Of a DNA stretch of 64,000 nt, positions 38,003-46,688 are shown piece after piece. The translations under genes and the position numbers were made by a program. Below the pieces are notes generated by a model. That model searched no databases. It was not told where the DNA came from and saw nothing but the letters and a program-made list of their open reading frames with translations. How positions within the stretch are numbered: position 1 is the stretch's first letter; each line of letters starts with the position of its first letter. This stretch comes from Myxococcales bacterium (GTDB taxonomy: Bacteria; Myxococcota; UBA727; VGSZ01): the NCBI GenBank assembly GCA_023248635.1, contig JAHFED010000001.1, forward strand, positions 248,001 through 312,000, in the 5' to 3' direction.

Positions 38003-39487
38003 ATGGAAGAGACCTTGAGGGTGCGGGTCATCGGTGGCGGGCTGGCGGGCTGTGAGGCTGCTTGGCAACTCGCGCAGGCTGGGGTCGGCGTCACTCTTCA
38101 CGAGCAGAAGCCGGAGAAGCGCACGCCGGCGCAGACCTCGGACCGCCTCGCTGAGCTGGTGTGCAGCAACTCCTTTCGCTCGTCGAACGTCGACAACGCC
38201 GTGGGGCTGCTCAAAGAGGAGATGAGGCGCGCGGGCTCTTTCCTCATGGCCTGCGCCGAAGTCGCCAAAGTCCCCGCCGGCGACGCCTTGGCCGTGGATC
38301 GCGTCATCTTCGCCGACGTCGTCGAAACGCGGCTGCGCGCCCATCCCCTCATCAGCCTGGTGCCCGGCGAAGTGCAGTGCCTGCCCGACGACGACGTCAC
38401 CACTCTGGTTGCCACGGGGCCCCTCACGTCGGAGGCGCTGGCCAAAGACATCGCGCGCTTGTGTGGCCAAGAAAGGCTGGCCTTCTACGACGCCATCGCC
38501 CCCATCGTGGACGCCGAATCCATCACCACCGACGACGAAGACCCCCAGGGCGGGGCCTATTTCAAATCCCGCTGGAACAAGGGAGATTCAGCAGACTATT
38601 TGAACTGTCCAATGACGCCAGAAGAATACGACGTCTTCTACGACGCCTTGCGCGCCGCCGATCTGGCCACCGCCCATGAATTCGAAGAGCTGCACTACTT
38701 CGACGGCTGCTTGCCCATCGAGGTCATGGCCGAACGCGGCAAGGATACGTTGCGCTTTGGTCCCATGAAGCCGGTGGGACTCTTTCACCCTGTGACCAAC
38801 CGGCGCGCCCACGCGGTATTGCAGCTGCGCAAAGAGGACATCCATGGCTCATCCTACAATCTGGTTGGATGCCAGACCCGGATGAAGCAGAGAGCGCAGC
38901 GCGACGTCTTTGCTCTCATCCCCGCGCTCAAGAACGTGCGCTTCTTGCGCTATGGCGCCATCCACCGGAACACCTACGTCGACGCTCCCACCGTGCTCGA
39001 TGCGCAGGGGCGCTTGAAGGCCCGACCGAGCGTCTTTTTCGCCGGCCAGATCACCGGCGTCGAGGGCTACGTCGAATCCACCGCCTCGGGCTTGCTGACG
39101 GCCCTGGTGCTCATCGATCAGCTGCAAGGACGCGCCCTCGACGTCCCGCCGCCGACGACGGCGCTGGGTGGGCTGTGGCGCCACTGCCGGGGCGTGTTGC
39201 GGGCCGCGGGCAACACCGCGTTTTCGCCGAGCAATGTGATCTGGTCGATGATGCCCCCCGTCGACGCCGTCCCCGTGATCAACGCCCGGGGAAAAAAGCA
39301 GAAGCCCGACAAGGCCGGGCGCAAGAAGCAGGCGTCAGAACGCGCGCTGATCGATCTCGACCAATGGCTGGGCCGCCGTCGACAAGAGGGGCGCTTTGTC
39401 GGCGCGATCACCAAAGTGCTGGTCGCTGCGCCCGAGGTGACTACCACAGGAGCAGCAACGTCGTCGGCGACGACAGGAGGTTCGTGA
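38003..39487 (+). CDS. trmFO: Methylenetetrahydrofolate-tRNA-(uracil-5-)-methyltransferase
   Basis: A 494-residue enzyme that makes m5U54 in tRNA using folate and FAD. The FAD-binding start is RVRVIGGGLAGCEAAWQLAQ. Further landmarks are ELVCSNSFRSSNVDNAVGLL, CPMTPEEYDVFYDALR, FEELHYFDGCLPIEVMAERG, LRFGPMKPVGL, YNLVGCQTRMK and FFAGQITGVEGYVESTASGL. The length exceeds the usual 440 because of a Lys-rich C-terminal extension (KKQKPDKAGRKKQ). It is divergent from dprA, with 172 bases between starts, and is coupled to the next gene (TGATG). Confidence 0.95.
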   Translation: MEETLRVRVIGGGLAGCEAAWQLAQAGVGVTLHEQKPEKRTPAQTSDRLAELVCSNSFRSSNVDNAVGLLKEEMRRAGSFLMACAEVAKVPAGDALAVDRVIFADVVETRLRAHPLISLVPGEVQCLPDDDVTTLVATGPLTSEALAKDIARLCGQERLAFYDAIAPIVDAESITTDDEDPQGGAYFKSRWNKGDSADYLNCPMTPEEYDVFYDALRAADLATAHEFEELHYFDGCLPIEVMAERGKDTLRFGPMKPVGLFHPVTNRRAHAVLQLRKEDIHGSSYNLVGCQTRMKQRAQRDVFALIPALKNVRFLRYGAIHRNTYVDAPTVLDAQGRLKARPSVFFAGQITGVEGYVESTASGLLTALVLIDQLQGRALDVPPPTTALGGLWRHCRGVLRAAGNTAFSPSNVIWSMMPPVDAVPVINARGKKQKPDKAGRKKQASERALIDLDQWLGRRRQEGRFVGAITKVLVAAPEVTTTGAATSSATTGGS

Positions 39488-39735
39488 TGGGCATTCTCGC
39501 GTGGATCATCTTTGGCTTCTTCGCGGGTTTGGTGGCGCGGGCGATCACCCCGGGCAACCAGCGCATGGGCTTCATCAACACCACGCTGCTCGGCGTCGCG
39601 GGCTCGTTCACGGGCGGCACCATCGCCAACCTGCTCGCGGGCCATCCCTTCCAGTCCCTCGAATCGGCGGGCTTCATCGGCAGCGTCATCGGCGCCATCG
39701 TCTTGATGTTCGTCGTCCGTCTCGTGCGTCGCTGA
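39487..39735 (+). CDS. GlsB/YeaQ/YmgE-family membrane protein
   Basis: An 82-residue protein whose ATG shares a base with the trmFO stop codon. The sequence MGILAWIIFGFFAGLVARAI, GSFTGGTIANLL and GFIGSVIGAIVLMFVVRLVR shows three short glycine-rich helices, as in the transglycosylase-associated (Tag) / GlsB family of small stress membrane proteins. The function is not established. A four-unit hairpin repeat array starts one base after the stop codon. Confidence 0.9.
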   Translation: MGILAWIIFGFFAGLVARAITPGNQRMGFINTTLLGVAGSFTGGTIANLLAGHPFQSLESAGFIGSVIGAIVLMFVVRLVRR

Positions 39736-39864
39736 TTTGAGCCGTGCCAACGGCGCAAAGCAGGAAGCCCTTTGCGCCGTGCCAACGGCGCAAAGCAGGA
39801 AGCCCTTTGCGCCGTGCCAACGGCGCAAAGCAGGAAGCACTTTGAGCCGTGCCAACGGCTCAAA
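39736..39864. repeat. Hairpin-repeat array with covarying stems, four units
   Basis: Units are TTTGAGCCGT-GCCA-ACGGCGCAAA, two of TTTGCGCCGT-GCCA-ACGGCGCAAA, and TTTGAGCCGT-GCCA-ACGGCTCAAA, separated by GCAGGAAGCCC or a near copy. The change A-T for C-G in the fifth stem pair is compensated in the last unit but not the first. The array lies between convergent genes. Confidence 0.88.
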
Positions 39865-39901
39865 AATCGGCACTGCGCGTCCGAAGGTGGCCCCTCGGCT
39901 C

Positions 39902-40645
39902 TCAGGAGGCCTGAGCGGCCCGGATCACAGCGACAGCGCCGTCGACGTCGACGACGCTGGTGTCGATGTGCAATTCGGCCTGGGCATAGAGAGGGGCGCG
40001 GGCGTTCCAGAGCGCGTCGAGCTCGGCGCGGGCGCGGGAACGGCTGGCCATCGGCCTCTCATCGCCTTGGGCCCGCACGCGATCCCAGTGTTCCTGGGGA
40101 GTGGCCTTCAACCACACCGTCAACGCGCGCGCCTTCAGCAGGGCCCAAGTCTCGGGCCAGGTGACCAAGCCACCGCCCACAGCGACGACGACGCCCCCGT
40201 CGACGCCGGCGCCAGCGACGACGTCGGCCAGCACGCGCGCTTCGAGGGTGCGCACATGCGGTTCGCCGTGCAGCTCGAACAAGGCCTGCAGCGAGAGCCC
40301 GCTTTCGCGTTCGATGAGCCGATCGAGCTCGACGAAAGCCCAGCCGGCGTCGTCGGCCAGGCGTTTGCCGACAGTGGACTTCCCGGCACCGCGCAGTCCC
40401 AGCAGCGCCACCGGTCGCTTTCTCCCCGCCGGGCGCAGCAGCTCGATGACGTCGACGCCGAGGGCCGTGGCCAGTTCCTGCAGTGAGGCCAGCGTCGGGT
40501 TGGCGGCGTCGGCTTCGATGGCAGCAAGGGATCGCAACGACAGTCCGCTGCGTTGGGCCAGATCGCGCACGGTGAAACCACCAGCGGCCCGGAGCGCGCG
40601 CGTCCGACGTCCAAGCAGGGCATTGAGCGGGGTCTTCGTTGTCAC
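39902..40645 (-). CDS. Helix-turn-helix regulator fused to a shikimate-kinase-like domain (BzdR/BoxR type)
   Basis: A 247-residue protein from GTG 40645; a start at 40708 cannot be excluded. Residues about 5-70 are an XRE-type HTH (RALRAAGGFTVRDLAQRSGL, SLRSLAAIEADAANPTLASL). Residues about 75-245 resemble shikimate kinase: LLGLRGAGKSTVGKRLADDA (Walker A), FVELDRLIERESGLS, VVAVGGGLVTWPE and RAQGDERPMASRSRARAELD. This layout is that of BzdR and BoxR, repressors of anaerobic or box-pathway benzoate degradation that bind benzoyl-CoA with this domain. No such degradation genes lie nearby. Confidence 0.88.
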   Translation of the reverse strand: MTTKTPLNALLGRRTRALRAAGGFTVRDLAQRSGLSLRSLAAIEADAANPTLASLQELATALGVDVIELLRPAGRKRPVALLGLRGAGKSTVGKRLADDAGWAFVELDRLIERESGLSLQALFELHGEPHVRTLEARVLADVVAGAGVDGGVVVAVGGGLVTWPETWALLKARALTVWLKATPQEHWDRVRAQGDERPMASRSRARAELDALWNARAPLYAQAELHIDTSVVDVDGAVAVIRAAQAS

Positions 40646-40825
40646 CTTGCTGCGATAGCGCGGGCGCCTGATGCGCGGGAGCTCCCGATTCAGGGTTTGA
40701 GCCCTCATCGCCCCAGGAGGCGTCGACGCCGCTGCAGCGCAGGGTTAGACGGACGCCGCGTCGACACCTTGGCGCAGAAGACGCCGGGTCTTGGGCACTG
40801 ACACCCGCGACCGGCCGGGGCTGCC

Positions 40826-43003
40826 ATGCGATTCCTCACCTTGATTCCTCTCCTCGCGTGCGCACAGGCTTGTCCAGCCCAGCAGCCCGCAGTCCAGCAG
40901 CCACCACCCGTCATCGACGACGACGCCGACATCGCTCGTCCGCCGCCGTCGCCGCCGCCGCCGCGGGAGCTCGCCACCGACCTGGGCGACCTCGATGCCA
41001 TCAAGAAGCGCGGGAGCCTGCGGGTGCTCGTCTTTGGTCACGGCGAGGACGTGCTGCCCCGGGCCGGCGCCTCGATGAGCGAAAACGAGTCGACAGCAGT
41101 GGCCTTGGCCGAGCACCTCGGCGTCAGACCCGAGCTCATCTCCGTCGACCATTTCAACGATCTCATTCCCCTGCTGCTACAGGGCAAGGGCGACCTGATC
41201 GCGGCCCGCATGTCGGTGACCGACGCCCGCAAGAAGCTCGTGGCCTTCACCCGCGCCACCGCCGTCGTCGACGAAGTGCTCGTGGCCCAAGTGGGCGACG
41301 CCAACGCCCCCAAGACCCTGGCCGAGCTCGCCGGCAAGACCGTCACCATCCGAGCATCTTCTGCTTATCGTGAAACGCTCGATGCACTCGGCGAAAAAGA
41401 GGCGAAAGGCGTGGTGGTGACCTCCGCCGCCGAAGACCGCGACACCGAAAGACTCGTCTTCGACGTCGGGCAGGGCAAGCTCCCGTACACCGTATGCGAC
41501 AGCGATTGGTTTTCTCAGATTTTGGCATACAACAATCTAGTCAAATCGCCGCTGGTATTGCGCAACAATCGTGAAATCGCCTTCGCCGTGCGTCCGGGCA
41601 ACGGCAAGCTCAAGACGGCGGCCGACGCCTGGCTCATCGAGCGCACGCTCTCGGCTCACGCCAAAGAGGCCGAGAAGCTCGACCTCGACGCCATCCTGAA
41701 GCGGGGCAGCATCCGCATGCTGACGCGCAACAACGCGGTCAGCTACTTCCTCTACAAAGGCACTCAACAAGGCTTCGACTACGAATGGGTGAAGCTGTTT
41801 GCCAAAGAAAACGGCTTGCGCCTCGACGTCGTCGTGCCGCCCGAGTCCAAGGATCTGATCCCCTGGCTCAACGAAGGACGTGGGGACGTCATCGCTGCCG
41901 AGATGACCGTCAACAGCGCGCGCGCCGCCGACGTTTGGTTCAGCTCGCCCTACAACTTCGTCGACGAAGTGATCGTGCAACGCGCGGGCGAAGCGCCGCT
42001 CACCTCGGTGTCCCAGCTCAAGGGCAAGACCATCCATGTGCGTCCGTCGTCGTCGTACCGCCGCACGCTCGATGCGCTACAGCCCAGCGCCGGCCCCTTC
42101 ACCCTCGTCGACGCCGCCGAAGACGACGAGACTGAGGCCCTCATCGCTCAGGTCGCCGCGGGCACCATCCCGCTGACCGTGGCCGACAGCACCATCGCCG
42201 CCGTCGAAAAGAGCTGGCGCGACGACATTCAGACCTCGCTGCCGCTGGCGTCGTCGGAGATCGCCCTGGCTGCGCGCAAGGACAGCCCGAAATTGCAGCG
42301 AGCCCTGGACGCTTTCGTGCGGAAGCACGTGACCCGCGGCGAGGGCAGGATCAAAGGATCCGTCGAGTACAACCTGCTGAAGCACCAGTACTTTGAGTCC
42401 ACTCATCGGGCCAATGAAGCCCAGGAAGATTTCAAAGAGACCGGGCAGATTTCACGATACGATAACCTGATTCGTAATCAGTCGACTAATTATGGCTTGG
42501 ATTGGCGGCTGATGGCGGCGCAGGCCTATCAAGAATCTCGCTTCAATCCCGAAGCCAAAAGCTGGGTGGGCGCCCTGGGCCTGTTCCAAGTCATGCCCCG
42601 CACTGGCGCCGAGATGGGCTTCGTCGATCTCAAGGACCCCGAGACCGGCATTGGCGCCGGCGTGTCCTACATGGCGCAGATGATCGAATCCTTCGACAAG
42701 GACATCCCCTTCAAGCATCGGGTGCGTTTTGCGCTGGCTTCCTACAACGCTGGGCGCGGCCATGTCGAAGACGCCCGACGGCTGGCTGCGGAGCTGGGGC
42801 TCAATCCGAACAAGTGGTTCAAGAATGTCGAAGTGGCGATGTTGAAGCTGCAAGATCAGCGCGTAGCCAAGAAGATGAAGCACGGATATTGTCGCGGCGA
42901 AGAGCCGGTTAAATATGTAAGCGAAATCCAATCTCGCTACGATAATTACATCACGATTGTGCCGGACCCAGGTCTCGACGCCGCGGCGAAAAAAGGGCCG
43001 TGA
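40826..43003 (+). CDS. MltF-like lytic transglycosylase with two solute-binding domains
   Basis: A 725-residue secreted protein. MRFLTLIPLLACAQAC is a likely lipoprotein signal, followed by a Pro-rich linker. Two family 3 solute-binding domains follow: about 55-275 (LDAIKKRGSLRVLVFGHGED) and about 285-525 (LDAILKRGSIRMLTRNNAVS, VVPPESKDLIPWLNEGRGDV). The C-terminal SLT domain has WRLMAAQAYQESRFNPEAKS with the catalytic Glu, GALGLFQVMPRTGAEMG and FALASYNAGRGHV. E. coli MltF has one such sensor domain; the tandem here is unusual. It cleaves peptidoglycan glycan strands. Confidence 0.92.
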   Translation: MRFLTLIPLLACAQACPAQQPAVQQPPPVIDDDADIARPPPSPPPPRELATDLGDLDAIKKRGSLRVLVFGHGEDVLPRAGASMSENESTAVALAEHLGVRPELISVDHFNDLIPLLLQGKGDLIAARMSVTDARKKLVAFTRATAVVDEVLVAQVGDANAPKTLAELAGKTVTIRASSAYRETLDALGEKEAKGVVVTSAAEDRDTERLVFDVGQGKLPYTVCDSDWFSQILAYNNLVKSPLVLRNNREIAFAVRPGNGKLKTAADAWLIERTLSAHAKEAEKLDLDAILKRGSIRMLTRNNAVSYFLYKGTQQGFDYEWVKLFAKENGLRLDVVVPPESKDLIPWLNEGRGDVIAAEMTVNSARAADVWFSSPYNFVDEVIVQRAGEAPLTSVSQLKGKTIHVRPSSSYRRTLDALQPSAGPFTLVDAAEDDETEALIAQVAAGTIPLTVADSTIAAVEKSWRDDIQTSLPLASSEIALAARKDSPKLQRALDAFVRKHVTRGEGRIKGSVEYNLLKHQYFESTHRANEAQEDFKETGQISRYDNLIRNQSTNYGLDWRLMAAQAYQESRFNPEAKSWVGALGLFQVMPRTGAEMGFVDLKDPETGIGAGVSYMAQMIESFDKDIPFKHRVRFALASYNAGRGHVEDARRLAAELGLNPNKWFKNVEVAMLKLQDQRVAKKMKHGYCRGEEPVKYVSEIQSRYDNYITIVPDPGLDAAAKKGP

Positions 43004-43007
43004 TCCA

Positions 43008-44399
43008 TCAGGCGCGGGAGAGGGCTTTCAACTGGGCGAGCAGGGGCTGCACCAGGGAGTTGAACTCGCCGCGGTAGCCGGCCGGGATGGGCTTGGCGTT
43101 GGGGAACTTCTGTTTGTTCGGATCGACGTGGGAGCCACCGCGAAGCATGCCGAAGTGCAAGTGGGGACCCGTCGAGAGTCCCGTGGAGCCGACGTAGCCG
43201 ATGAGCTGCTTTTGCTTCACGCGCTCGCCCTTCTTCAGTCCGTCGACGAAGCGGGAGAGGTGGAAGTACTCGGTCACGATGCCGTTCATGTGTTGGATCA
43301 TCACCATGTTGCCCGCGCTCTTGGAGAAGCGCGCATCGAGCACGATGCCGTCGGCGACGGTCCAAATCGGGGTGCCGCTGGGAGCGCCGTAGTCGACGCC
43401 TTCGTGGGTGGAGTTGCGGTTGAGGATGGGATGAAAGCGCATGCCATAGCTCGAGGTGACGTTGGCGACTTCCATGGGGCTCTTCAGGAAGGTGCGCTCG
43501 AGGGCGTCGCCGGCCTCGTCGAACCAGCCGCCGAATTTGTTGTCGGCGGTCTGGAAAGCGAAGCCCCGAAAGGTGGTGCCGGCGTTGACGTATTCGGCGG
43601 CCTTGACCTTGCCGTAGCCGAGGAAGCGCCGTTCGTCGCCGACGCCGGCATATTTCTTCTCGACGACCACGCGGAACTCGTCGCCGCTGTGGGTTTGGCG
43701 GTAAAAATCGATGTTCCAGGCGAAGACGTCGACGAACTTGTTGACGAGGTTGGGATCGCCGCCGGCGTCGAGGACGGCGTTGTACAGGCTGCCCCGAATG
43801 GTGCCGGCCAGGCCCTCCAGGGTGGTCTCGACCTTGGCATCGACGACGCCGACACCGAAGCGCTTCGTCGCTGTGCCTTCGGCGAGCCGATCGGCGGTGA
43901 TGCGTCGTGGCAGGCCTTCGGGCGAGATCGCCTGGAAGGTGAAGCGTGTCAGGGCGCGCCCCTCGACTTTGACCGAGAAACGCGCGCCCGCTCGCAGCGA
44001 GCGCACATCGAGCACGCCCTTGAGATCGCGCACCAGGTCCGAGACGTCGTCGGCGGCCACGTTGTTGCGGGCCAGCGCCTGGGAGAGGGCTTCGCTGCTG
44101 CGCAAGGTGTCGCGCACGGTGGGATCCGGAGGCGGCAGGGGCTCCGCTGCTGGTGGCGGTGCTGGTGCGGCGGCCTTGGTCGGGGTGGCCACGAGCGCCA
44201 GGGTCGCGGGGGGGGCAGGTGGGATGTCTGCGCGCGGGGTTTGGTGCGACAAGGAGAGAGCGAGGATGGTGGGGGCCAAGGCGGCGAGCGAGACGACGCC
44301 GACGCGCGCCCTGGTGCTGGGATTCGACACCCGCTCGAGGCGGGTCTGCTCCAGGTCGTCGCCGCGTTTGAGGTGCCCGCTCTGGGCGTAGCGCATCAT
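43008..44399 (-). CDS. M23-family murein endopeptidase
   Basis: A 463-residue protein from the ATG at 44399. One membrane helix at about 33-48 (GVVSLAALAPTILALSL) and a Pro- and Ala-rich stalk precede an OapA/LysM-like region (about 90-190), a SH3-like middle segment and the peptidase domain with the zinc ligands in THEGVDYGAPSGTPI (H and D) and HLHFGMLRGG. YGMRFHPILNRNSTHEG is typical of MepM-like enzymes that cut peptide cross-links. It is convergent with the transglycosylase gene, four bases apart, forming a cell-wall pair. Confidence 0.92.
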   Translation of the reverse strand: MMRYAQSGHLKRGDDLEQTRLERVSNPSTRARVGVVSLAALAPTILALSLSHQTPRADIPPAPPATLALVATPTKAAAPAPPPAAEPLPPPDPTVRDTLRSSEALSQALARNNVAADDVSDLVRDLKGVLDVRSLRAGARFSVKVEGRALTRFTFQAISPEGLPRRITADRLAEGTATKRFGVGVVDAKVETTLEGLAGTIRGSLYNAVLDAGGDPNLVNKFVDVFAWNIDFYRQTHSGDEFRVVVEKKYAGVGDERRFLGYGKVKAAEYVNAGTTFRGFAFQTADNKFGGWFDEAGDALERTFLKSPMEVANVTSSYGMRFHPILNRNSTHEGVDYGAPSGTPIWTVADGIVLDARFSKSAGNMVMIQHMNGIVTEYFHLSRFVDGLKKGERVKQKQLIGYVGSTGLSTGPHLHFGMLRGGSHVDPNKQKFPNAKPIPAGYRGEFNSLVQPLLAQLKALSRA

Positions 44400-44618
44400 G
44401 ACGTCCTCGCCGGGCAACCTCGGCCACCGAGCGGCCAAGGGTCGAAAAGCAAGCGACCGTCGCCTGCCAACGCCACTCCTGTCAAAAAAACGACGGGGAG
44501 TCGGGCGGAGAGCGCACTCGTTCAGAAGCGCCGGGGTGCTCGTGGGTGCCGTTTCAGGTACTGGATCGGAGGGATCGGGATCACCTCCCTCTCGTCACCC
44601 CCAGCTCGTAGATCAAAG

Positions 44619-45128
44619 ATGAAGCGTCGAACCCTCTTGTCTCTGTCCATCCTCTTGGTGCCGGCTCTCGCCGCCTGCGCCGCCGCCGCGGAGCCTGTCA
44701 ACGGAGCTCGCGTGAAACGTGAAATCGAAAAGACGCCAGAGCAGTGGAAGAAACAGCTCTCCCCTGAGGCCTACAACGTACTCTTTGAAAAGGGCACGGA
44801 ACGCGCGTTTTCTGGAAAGTACTGGAACGAGCACCGCGACGGCGTCTACGCCTGCGCCGCCTGCGCCTTGCTGCTCTTTTCATCCGCTGACAAGTTTGAG
44901 TCCGGCACGGGATGGCCCAGCTTCACCCGCCCCCTCGACGAGAAGGCGACGGAGATCGTCAAGGACATCTCCTACGGCATGGTGCGCGAAGAAGTGGTGT
45001 GTCGGCGCTGCGGGGGCCACCTCGGCCACGTCTTCGACGACGGCCCCAAGCCGACGGGCAAACGTTATTGTATGAACTCCGTTTCGCTCGCCTTTACCCC
45101 AAAGCTGGAGGCGGTGGCGAAACCCTAG
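44619..45128 (+). CDS. msrB: Peptide methionine-R-sulfoxide reductase, lipoprotein form
   Basis: A 169-residue protein from ATG 44619. The leader MKRRTLLSLSILLVPALAAC is a lipoprotein signal, so the enzyme should be exported. The MsrB domain shows EKGTERAFSGKYWNEHRDGV, ESGTGWPSFTRPL, VVCRRCGGHLGHVFDDGPKP and RYCMNSVSL with the catalytic Cys. Zinc ligands CAAC and CRRC are in place, although CAAC is followed by ALLLF instead of the usual GxPLF. It repairs R-sulfoxides of methionine. The 219 bases upstream hold no gene. Confidence 0.93.
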   Translation: MKRRTLLSLSILLVPALAACAAAAEPVNGARVKREIEKTPEQWKKQLSPEAYNVLFEKGTERAFSGKYWNEHRDGVYACAACALLLFSSADKFESGTGWPSFTRPLDEKATEIVKDISYGMVREEVVCRRCGGHLGHVFDDGPKPTGKRYCMNSVSLAFTPKLEAVAKP

Positions 45129-45133
45129 GCCTC

Positions 45134-45264
45134 AAGACGCGCCAGCGTCTTGAACATCCAAGCTTCAAGACGCGCCAGCGTCTTGAACATCCAAGCTTCA
45201 AGACGCGCCAGCGTCTTGAACATCCAAGCTTCAAGACGCGCCAGCGTCTTGAACATCCGAACTT
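45134..45264. repeat. Hairpin-repeat array, four units
   Basis: Four exact copies of CAAGACGC-GCCA-GCGTCTTG-AACATCCAAGCTT start at 45134, 45167, 45199 and 45232 with a period of 33; the last tail reads CCGAACTTC. It sits between the convergent msrB gene and the gene at 45264. Compared with the array at 23998 the palindromes are identical but the tail differs (CCAAGCTT instead of CAAAACTT). Confidence 0.92.
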
Positions 45265-45746
45265 CAAACCATCGGAAAACCTGGCAGCCCGCGCGGCGGC
45301 GGCTCTTCGCCCAAAAGGCGGGCGGCCTCTTCTTCGGCGCAGTAGTCCCGACGTTCCCCACGCACGAAGACGACGTGGTCGCCGAGGGTCTCCCCTTGCC
45401 AATCCAAGGGGGCGGGGCGGCGTTCGTCGGCCGCAAGAGCGAGCAGCAGTGCGTCGGCGGCGTCGATGGCTGCGGCGAGCGGTCCAGCCAGGCCGCTCCC
45501 GGGCCCGCGGGCAAAGACAAAGAGCTCATGGGCCCGGGTCGGGGTGCCGACGACGACGACGACGGCTGCTGCTTTGGATCCGGTGTGGGCGCGGAGATCG
45601 AGGTCCGAACCGTGGCGTGCGCGCCAGGTGGAGCGGAGCTCGTTGGTGATCGCGGGCTCGACCGGGTAGGCGCACTCGGAGAGATCGGGTGGCCGCCGCG
45701 GAGATTCCTGGACCATGGCAGAGATCTCTACCGGAACGGAAATCAT
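45264..45746 (-). CDS. Unknown protein divergent from the RecA-like gene
   Basis: A 160-residue protein from the ATG at 45746 (a second ATG at 45716 is possible). It has no signal peptide. The middle has a hydrophobic strand and loop (KAAAVVVVVGTPTRAHELFV), then GLAGPLAAAIDAADALLLAL and a C-terminal segment DYCAEEEAARLLGEEPPPRG. No family is recognised. Its 3' end meets the repeat array and its start lies 81 bases from that of the RecA-like gene, so both could share a control region. Confidence 0.6.
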   Translation of the reverse strand: MISVPVEISAMVQESPRRPPDLSECAYPVEPAITNELRSTWRARHGSDLDLRAHTGSKAAAVVVVVGTPTRAHELFVFARGPGSGLAGPLAAAIDAADALLLALAADERRPAPLDWQGETLGDHVVFVRGERRDYCAEEEAARLLGEEPPPRGLPGFPMV

Positions 45747-45827
45747 CTCAGAAGCCGTGTCTAGCGCATGGGGGTGCGACGACGGCGGCGGCATGGGGGG
45801 TGAGTCATCTGGCCCCAGGAGGTCTGG

Positions 45828-46607
45828 ATGAAAGAAAGCAATAAAGGTCCTGTTTTCTCGGCTTGGAAGCGGCTCGAGGCGCTGGTCGGCCGCGGAGGGG
45901 TTCGCTTGTTCGCGGCGGACCCGGCGCTGACACGTTTGGCGACCGGCGTCGCTGGGCTCGATGAGCTCCTCGATGGCGGGCTGCCGCGCGGGCGGCTGGT
46001 CGAGCTCTTTGGTCCACCTGGATCGGGCAAGACGACCTTGGCCTTGCGCTGGTGCGCAGCGGTGCACCGGCAAGGAGGCGTCGCCGCCGTCGTCGACGTC
46101 GACCATGGCATCGATCGACGGGTGCTGCAGCGGGCCGGCGTCGACGTAGACAAGCTGGTGATCGCGCGTCCCGAGGGAGGGGAAGCCGCCTTGCACATCG
46201 TCGACGAGCTGCTGGGCTCTCGGGCCGCCGACGTCGTCGTGGTGGATTCGGTTGCTGCACTGGTGCCCAAGGCCGAGCTCCTGTCGCTGACCGGTGGGGC
46301 GCCGGCGGGGCATCATGCGCGCTTGATGAGCCAGGCGTTGCGTCGGTTGACCTTGCAAGCCGCCAAGTCCCGTTGCGTCGTCGTCTTCGTCAACCAGCTG
46401 CGGCGCAATTGGGGAGAGGATGGCAAAGGCGTCGACATCACCACGGGAGGCAACGCCTTGCCCTACGCGGCGGCCACGCGCATCGCGTTGCAGCGGAGCG
46501 GAGTGTGTACGCGCGTGACGCTGGTGAAGGCACGCTTTGGGCGACAGGGCCACAGCGTCATCGTCGACGACGGCGTCGCTGCGCTGGAGGCTCGGAACGC
46601 GGCGTGA
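45828..46607 (+). CDS. Short RecA-like ATPase
   Basis: A 259-residue RecA paralogue against about 350 for RecA. Landmarks are LATGVAGLDELLDGGLPRGR, the Walker A GPPGSGKTTLALRW, VDVDHGIDRRVLQRAGVDVD, VVVVDSVAALVPKAELLSLT (Walker B), ARLMSQALRRLTLQAAKSR and VNQLR...TTGGNALPYAA. RecA has GPESSGKTT and a catalytic Glu in D-A-E-H; here the Glu is replaced by Asp. The N-terminal filament helix is short and the C-terminal domain is missing. It may be an ImuA-like or regulatory RecA relative; the partners imuB and dnaE2 are not in the window. Confidence 0.85.
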   Translation: MKESNKGPVFSAWKRLEALVGRGGVRLFAADPALTRLATGVAGLDELLDGGLPRGRLVELFGPPGSGKTTLALRWCAAVHRQGGVAAVVDVDHGIDRRVLQRAGVDVDKLVIARPEGGEAALHIVDELLGSRAADVVVVDSVAALVPKAELLSLTGGAPAGHHARLMSQALRRLTLQAAKSRCVVVFVNQLRRNWGEDGKGVDITTGGNALPYAAATRIALQRSGVCTRVTLVKARFGRQGHSVIVDDGVAALEARNAA

Positions 46608-46688
46608 TGCTCAAAGTTCAGCCGGCGGCGCGTCTGATGGTTGAAGCTCCGATGGTTCAATACGCTGGCGCGTCGTGAACGGCTGAGC

